A stretch of 64,000 nt of DNA from CAWAND01 sp963807065 (GTDB lineage Bacteria; Chloroflexota; Anaerolineae; Anaerolineales; E44-bin32), in assembly GCA_963807065.1 (NCBI GenBank), contig CAWDZQ010000003.1:558001-622000 (forward strand), written 5' to 3'. Of this stretch, positions 1 through 7,400 are shown one piece after another. How positions within the stretch are numbered: position 1 is the first letter of the stretch; every line of letters begins with the position of its first letter. The translations under genes were made by a program, and so were the position numbers. The notes beneath the pieces were generated by a model. That model had not been told where the DNA came from, made no database searches, and saw only the letters and a program-made list of their open reading frames with translations.

Positions 1-776
1 CAACGATTAGTTTCACCTGGGACATGTCGGACATCACCCAGGTCGGCACGAATTCTACGTCTCTGAGGGTGACAGTTACCGACGAATTAGGGCTCTCAGC
101 CGATGGCGACAGCACGGTGGATGTGGAAGTGTCGCCGCCCCCAACGCCGGCCGGCGGTTTGCTCCAGAACGTCCCGCTGGCGGCGAAAATCGGCGTGCCG
201 CTTCTCTGTCTTCTCGGCCTGCTGGCGGTGGTGGTTATCGGCGGAGCCATTCTCTTTATGCGCGGCCGCTCGAAGGCTTCCGGCGACGTGGGCGGCGAGG
301 CCGACGACCAGGTCATGCGCACCATGTTCCAACCTGAGGTCCCCGAGCTGGCGCTGGCGACGCTGACCGTGCTCGAAGGGCCCAGCGGAATGATCGGCGA
401 ACGCCTCAAGATCACCAGCCTCAAGGTGTCCATCGGCCGCGATCCATCCCAGGCTGATATCTCCTTTTACAGCGATGCCGAGAGTTCTGTGAGCCGGATG
501 CACTGCACCATCGAGCTGAACGACGACAACGCCTTCCGTCTCACGGACAACAACTCCAGCGCCGGGACGCGCTTGAATGGCCGGCGGATGCAGGCCGATT
601 TACCGGTGGTGCTGGCGGACGGAGACGAGATTGTGCTAGGCGATCTTGCCCAGCGGGGCGTCAAGCTGCAGTTTAACTTCGCCAAGACCGAGGAGAATGC
701 CAGCCCCTACTCAGGCACAGCCGATGACCGGACCCACCTGATCGACAATCCCGATCCCGAGGACTGGAGCGGCTAG
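1..776 (+). CDS. Membrane-anchored FHA-domain protein, 3' part only
   Basis: The frame is open to the left edge of the window, so the real start lies outside; the first ATG at 24 is probably internal. The visible part has the end of a beta-rich Ig-like extracellular domain, a Pro/Thr linker, one membrane helix (about nt 180-265) and a C-terminal FHA domain (about nt 370-680) with the expected GRD, SRMH and N-x-G-x-x-LNG elements. FHA domains bind phosphothreonine peptides, so the cytoplasmic tail probably reads Ser/Thr phosphorylation. It converges on a second FHA gene of the type VII-like locus. An N-terminal VWA domain would be typical but cannot be seen. Confidence 0.8.
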   Translation, partial: TISFTWDMSDITQVGTNSTSLRVTVTDELGLSADGDSTVDVEVSPPPTPAGGLLQNVPLAAKIGVPLLCLLGLLAVVVIGGAILFMRGRSKASGDVGGEADDQVMRTMFQPEVPELALATLTVLEGPSGMIGERLKITSLKVSIGRDPSQADISFYSDAESSVSRMHCTIELNDDNAFRLTDNNSSAGTRLNGRRMQADLPVVLADGDEIVLGDLAQRGVKLQFNFAKTEENASPYSGTADDRTHLIDNPDPEDWSG

Positions 777-784
777 CCGGATGA

Positions 785-829
785 ACAATGTGGCCGGCGA
801 CCAAATCCGCTGGTCGCCGGCCACATTGT
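785..829. terminator. Bidirectional hairpin terminator
   Basis: A 19-bp perfect inverted repeat (785-803 with 811-829) closes a 7-nt loop between two convergent FHA genes. A T-rich stretch follows on the plus strand (about 835-838). It probably ends transcription from both sides. Confidence 0.8.
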
Positions 830-843
830 GAAAGTTTTCACAA

Positions 844-1477
844 CTAGGTGATGATGTAGAACGTCAAAGAGACATTCCCCACCTCGACCCGGGAGCCGGC
901 CGCCAACGGATACTTGCGGCCGGCCTTAATTTCCTTTCCATCCAGCAGGGTCGGGTTGCGGCCCGCCAGCTGCTCGATGAAGAACTTGCCCCCCTTGGCT
1001 GTCAGGCACGCATGGTGGCGAGATACCGTAGGCAAGTCCTCGATGCTCTCGAGATCGACAGCCAGGAGCCGGTTTTTGGAGGGGTCACGGTGATCCAGCC
1101 GGCCAATGATCGCCGGCTGCCAGCTGAGATCATATTCGGTCAGCGTGTGCTCTTCCTCGAGGTAGACCCGTTTGAACTGCCCTTCTTCGAAGGGCTGCCG
1201 GATCCCCTGCAGGATCGCATCACGCGTGCCCGTGTCTTCTTCTACCCGGTCGCAAACCAACGTGGTGCCCTCTTCGACCCCAGCCTGAAATCAGCGGCTG
1301 ATTCAGTTCTATGGGGGAAGCACCCTCGCCGGCACGCAGCTCAAGTGTCCCATCCAGATTGAACTTGTCCTGAATCTCAGCCAGAAAATTGGCGACAAGC
1401 AGGCTGCTTCGGACATTGACTTCTTTGCTGCCGATGTCGTTGGCACGGATATCCAGGGTGAGATTAAGCCGGTCCAT
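844..1477 (-). CDS. YukD/EsaB-like ubiquitin domain fused to FHA domain (frameshifted)
   Basis: The start at 1477 begins a ubiquitin-like module of about 78 residues of the YukD/EsaB/EccD type (MDRLNLTLDIRAND..., ending ...GTTLVCDRV). An FHA domain follows, with GRLDHRD, SRHH and the closing NPTLLDG element. The two parts lie in different frames. Removing one base of the GG/CC pair at 1284-1285 gives a continuous protein of about 210 residues that reads LISAGVEEGTTLV across the join, as expected for the family. YukD/EsaB is a soluble component of type VII systems, and the motor gene lies 9 nt upstream, so both are probably one transcript. The frameshift is most likely a sequence error. Confidence 0.75.
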
Positions 1478-1486
1478 TATCCCTCC

Positions 1487-4400
1487 CTACTTCTTCTTGC
1501 CCGTTTGTTTGGGTTTGGGCTCACTTATCTTGCTGGCGCGCCTCGGCGCAGCCTTCTTGTTCGCCTTGGGCTTGGCCCCCGCTTTGGACTTGGCGGCCGA
1601 CTTCTTGGAGCTGGACTTTGAAGAAGACTTGGCCTTACCGCTGGGCTTGTCATCTGGAATCTCGACCGTTGTGAAATTGAAGGTGGTGGGCGTTTCCACA
1701 GCGGCCATGCTCTTCAACATGGCTGCTTGATCTGCCAGGACCTGTTCCAGATCCGCCGCTGCCTGAGCGGCCTCAGGGGAAACCTGGTCCGGGACATAGG
1801 TGGGTTGGGTCTCCTCAACCGGCTCAGTGGTTTCAACTCCCAACGCCGTCTCCAGCGCCGAGAGGTCAGCTGCGTGATAGCTCCACATCGCACGCTGAGG
1901 GAACTTCTTCTTGATTTCCCCGATAATCTTCGACAGCTGGGCATCTGGCCCGGCTCCGTTAACGGCCTCTTCGATGAACGGAAGGCATATCTGGGTTTGG
2001 GCGGCCGTCACCGCCTTGACCAGGTAGCCTCGACCGGGCGGCAGATCCTTGGAGGGCATGGACAGCCCCCGTACTCCCATGTAACGGACCGCTTCGACGT
2101 CGTTGAGCACAAGCGTATAACGACCCGATTCGGTCCGTCGGCGCAGCTTGTCGCTGCTGTCCCGGGTAATATCCATGCTGCCGGCAATAACAAAGCTGAT
2201 GTTCTTGCCTTTGCCTACCTCCGCCAGATCCAGCGTTCCCAGGCCGGAACCATTGAGCAGCTCCACATCGTCGTAGTGATCCAGGATGACCACGATCGTA
2301 CGCGCCTCGTTGTCCTGTGGAACGAACAGATTCTTGTGCCCCGTCAGCGTCTCCCGCATTGCGTCGTCATATTCCGCCGCCAACCGCTTGACCACCCGAT
2401 CCATCTCGTCGGCATTGGTGACGGTGGCCAACACGTGCGGGAGGCTGTCCAGGGAGTTGCCATCACCGGCGCCAAAGTTGAAGAAACGGCGCGCCGGATC
2501 GGACGGATCGACCAGCACCATCGCCACCTGCTCGGGTGAATAGGAATGCGCCAGCGATAGCACCAGCGATCGCATGGTGGTCGTCTTCCCCGTCATAGGT
2601 GGACCCATGACCAACCAGTGCGGACCCTTTGAGGTGAACTCGACCAGGGTCGGCTCGCGATCGAGATCGTTCACCCCAATCGGGGCGGTCACCGCCTTCG
2701 GCCCCTTGCCCATCGCCGGCAAGACGGTCTTGAGGTCGATCATTTCCGGCAAGATCTCAACCGGCTTGGCTTTCCTTGCGGCCAGTTCCGGATTGCCTTC
2801 GACCAAACTCTCCCACACGGAAGCCATGCGGTCCGACAGCGACCGGTACATTTCGCTGTCCGGGTCCCCACCTGGCACGGCGGTGTGGAACTCCAAAGGC
2901 TGGGGCCTGGTATCGATCGTAGCCACCATCAGACCACGCCCGGGAACGTTGTTCGGGTTGATGCCGCCTTTGCCGACAATCATTGAGTAGTCCAGAGGGT
3001 CGAGCTGGTTGAAACTGAGACGCTGGCCGAGTGTGTTGAAAAGCTTCCCCGGGACATCGCCGATGATGTTGGCCGTCATCAGGAAGTAGATCCCGAACGC
3101 GCGGCCATCCTTGACCAGGCCGATAAGTCCCTCGAGATAGTTCTCAAAGGACTCTCTGAATTCTGCGACATTGTCGATGACCACCAGGACCGCCGGCATC
3201 GGATCTTTGGGATTGGCGGCGTTGTACTCTTCGACCGAGTCATAGTTGGTAAGCTTCGCTACACGTGCGTCGATTGTGTAGCGCACCATGCGCAGCAACC
3301 GCTCAACCCGCTCGTCTTCGTTGGCATCAACGATCCCGCCGATGTGCGGCATCGTGCGCAACGACTTGAGCCCGCCGCGCCCGAAGTCCAGGGCGAAGAT
3401 CTGAAGCTGTTCAGGCGAGTGCGATGCACACAGGGAGAGGATGACCGACTTCACGAATGTCGTCTTGCCACGCCCCGCCGCCCCGAAGGCGATCACCGGG
3501 TCGGCCGCAAGGTCGAGGTTGTAGACCATCTGGCGCGACTGAAAGGGGTTGTCAATCACGCCTATCGGCGCCTGCATCGGGATCGGCTTCGACCAGTCCG
3601 TATCCCCCCACAGGGTCTTGGACCTGGGGCTGGCGATCCATTTGGCCACAGCCTGGTCGAGCACGACCTGGTCGCCGGGCCTGGACCCTTGCATATAACT
3701 GGCATCGATCGGAAGGTCCATGGGCAGATTCTCGGGCAGCGGGTCCGGCCATGGCTTGAACTGCTTGGGCACCTTCTGGCGTTTGGCTTCGGCGCCCATG
3801 GCCGCCACCAGCCAGTCGATCAGAATCCCGGGCTGGCTGTCCTCCGGCACACCCAACGCATCGAGCAGCTCCTGTTTCTTGTAGACCGGGTCATTGCCAT
3901 CGTCGTGGTATTCCCCGCCGGCCCAGGCCGCCTGGAGCTCAATCAGCGCCCCGCCGCCAATCTGGATATAGCCCCGGCCGCCCAGCGGGGGCAGCGTGGC
4001 CGCATCAGGACGCTTCAGCAGCTCCTTGCTGTCGTCGGCCGTCTCAACCCGCAGGCAGATCCGGAACTTCATGTTGGCGCGCATTTGATCGGTAACCATG
4101 CCCGCCGGCCTCTGTGTGGCGAGAATCAGCGTGGCACCGAAGGCACGGCCCAGCCGGGTGATGCTCTCGAACTGCGCCTTGTACTCAGGGTTTTGGGTCA
4201 CCATCTCGGCGAACTCGTCGACGATGATGAACAGGTGCGGGAACGTATCGGGAAGATCGTCGTCCTGCTTAAGCCGGGGGATAACCTTCTTTCGGTACTC
4301 GACCAGATCACCGACCCGTCCGTCCGCCAGCAGTTTCGCCCTCCGGTCCAGTTCGGCCTTCATAGCGATGAAGATCCGCTCGACAGCGTTGCCCTGCAAG

Positions 4401-7400
4401 TTGGTGGCGATGTCCACGCAATGGGGCAGCTTCTTGAACGGTTCAAAGGCAGCCCCGCCCTTGAAATCGACCAGCACGAAGTTGACGATGCGGGGGTCGT
4501 ACTTGATGGCCATGGCCGCGATCAGGGTCAGGATCAGCTCGGATTTTCCTGAACCGGTCGTCCCGGCCACCATCCCGTGGACGCCGTCGCCATCAGCTTT
4601 GGCGGAAAAGACCATCTCGCGAACTTCCCGGCTGCTGATCAGGCCCAGGGGTGCCCGAAGCCACTCCTGATTTTCAGGGACCATGCTCTTCTTCCAATTC
4701 TCAGCGATCGGCAGGTCACCCAACTGATCAACCCGCTTACCGAGCAGCATCGAGTACATCTCGAACAGGGTCACCGAGCGAGGCAGTTCGGCAGCCGGAC
4801 GCTTTCCGCCCTGCCCCACCCAAACCCTCTCCATGCGCTCTGCCAACATGGTGTAGGGATCTTTCTCACCTTCGACCACCGGCATCGCCACGTGGAACTC
4901 GAGCGGCTGACCTTCAATGTTGATCAAACCTCGGCCGGGCACATCCACCAAACCCAAGGCGCCTCGGCCGACAATTTCCTTCATGCCTTGGGGATCGGCC
5001 AATGTGAAAGTCAGGCGCTCCGAGAAGGCGTTGTACAGCTTGTTGGGGAGTTCATTCATCTGGCTGGCCGTGACCACGTAGTAGATCCCCATTGAGCGTC
5101 CATCACGCACCATGGCGATCAAATCCGGCATGAGGTGCTCGTAGCTCTCGCTGAACTCGGCGAAATTGTCGATCACGATAACCACCATCGGGATCAACTG
5201 GTCCGGGTTGTCCTTCTTCTGCGCGTTGTAGTCCTCCATCGATGCATACGATGCCAGGCGCTCCTGACGATCCTTCATCAGTCCCGCGATCAGGCGGAAG
5301 AGCTGCTCCACCCGCTCCGGCTGCGAGGCATCGATGGTTGCGCCCACGTGCGGCATGCTGGCAATCGATTTCAGCCCGCCGCGACCGAAGTCCAGCGCAA
5401 AGATGTTGAGCTCGGCCGGGCTGTGGGTGGCGGCCAAACTCAGAAGCAGCGACTTGACAAACGTCGTCTTCCCCCGGCCGGCAGCCCCGAAGACAGCCAC
5501 CGGATCGGTGGACAAATCGATGGACAGCAATTGCTGCTCGGCATTGAACGGATTGTCGACCAACCCGAAGTCGGCGCGCATGGGGAGCGGCCCACTCCAG
5601 TCCCATGCTTGCCATAGCGGCTCTTCTTTGTCGTTCTTGATCCAGGCTTCAATGTCTGGGCCGATGACCAGGGTTTTCACACGGCTGCTGCGAGCGCTGT
5701 TGATGTAGAAGGCGTCGATCCGCTCGTTGATCGGAAGCAGCGCGGGCAGCGGATCGGGCCATGGCTTGGTTTGTTTGGGTACGCCCTGGCGCACGGCTTC
5801 AGCCGCCAGGGCACCCACCACCCAGTCGATCAGGATGCCGGGTTTGGTCCCTTCGGCCATATCCAGGGCCTTCACGATCTCTTCGGTCGTGTAAACGGGA
5901 TCGGGCTGGTCATCCGTATAGTCCGATCCGGCCCAAGCCGCCTGAAGCTCCGTCAGACCGCTGTAGCCGACTTGAATGTAGCCGCGGCCGCCAATCGGTG
6001 GCAAACGCGCCGCGTCGTCGCGCTTGATGAGCTCCTTGCTGTCCTCCGGCGTCTCGACCCGCAGGCAGATGCGGAACTTCATGTTGGCCTTCATCTGGTC
6101 GGTGACCATCCCCGCCGGCCGCTGGGTGGCCAGGATCAGGGTGGCGCCGAAGGCGCGGCCAAGACGGGTGATGCTCTCGAACTGCGCCTTGTACTCGGGG
6201 TTGGCCATGATCATCTCGGCGAACTCGTCGACGATGATGAACAAATGCGGGAAAGTGTTCGGCAGGCTGTCCCCTTCTTTCAGGGTGGGGATCACCTTTC
6301 GGCGATAGTCGACCAAATCATTGACGCGGGCATCGGCCAACAGTTTGGCGCGCCGGTCCAACTCGGCCTTCATGGCCACGAAGATACGCTCGACGGCGTT
6401 GCCCTGGAGATTGGTGGCGATGTCCACACAATGCGGGAGCTTCTTGAACGGCTCGAAAGCCGCACCGCCCTTGAAGTCCACCAACACGAAGTTGACGATG
6501 CGCGGGTCGTAGCGGATGGCCATCGCCCCGATCAACGTAAGCAGGAGTTCCGATTTGCCGGACCCCGTCGTCCCGGCCACCATCCCGTGCACGCCGTCTC
6601 CATCGGCTTTGGCCGAAAAGACGATGCTGCGCACCTCCCGGCTGCTGATCAGGCCCAGGGGTGCCCGGAGCCACTCCTGATTTTCAGGGACCATGCTCCA
6701 TTTCCAGTTGTCGGCAATCGGGATGTCACCGATCCGGCTGACGTCCTTCTCTTCCAACAGAGAGTACATGCCAAACAACCCGATGGCTCGAGGCAGCTCG
6801 GCCGCCGGGCGGGTCCCGCCCATGGCCGTCCAAACCCGCTCCATGCGCTGAGAGACCATCTGGAAACCGTCGACTTCGTCGGTGTCGTTCAAGGCATCCG
6901 GACGTCCCGGAATGCCTACATGAAACTCGACCGGCCTAGGCTCGTCCTCGACGACCATCGAAAGGAGACCGCGCCCCGGTACGTTGTCAAATCGGCGGGC
7001 ACCACGACCGACCAGGTCGGCATAATGGCTGTCATCGGCCAGGGACAAGGCCATGCGCTGGGTCAACAAGTTGAAGAACTTGCCCCCGATGTCGGAGGGT
7101 GATCCGGCGGTGATGACGAAGTTGATCCCGAAAGCGCGCCCATCGCGCACCAGGGTCATCAGTTCTTGGATTTGGTATTCGTAGCTCTCCTGGAATTCGG
7201 CGAAATTGTCGATGACGACCACCACGTCAGGGAAACGTTTGTCTGGGTTTTTGGTGTTGTAATCGTCCAGCGACAGGTAGGATTCGAGCACCTCCTGGCG
7301 TTCGTTAACAATGCTGCGGATCATCCGCACCAGTTGGTCCACACGGCTGGTCTCGGAAACGTCGATCACAGCCCCAATGTGGGGAAGATCCTGGATAGGC

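Noticed and set aside
785..829. Long inverted repeat as a transposon end or attachment site
   Set aside because: Single copy with a short loop between two convergent stop codons; fits a terminator.
3344..4552. Long plus-strand open frame (about 400 codons) opposite the motor gene
   Set aside because: It mirrors the codon bias of the minus-strand gene, recurs at the same phase in each repeat unit (again at 5771-7102 and 7805-8863), and has no ribosome site or recognisable domain.
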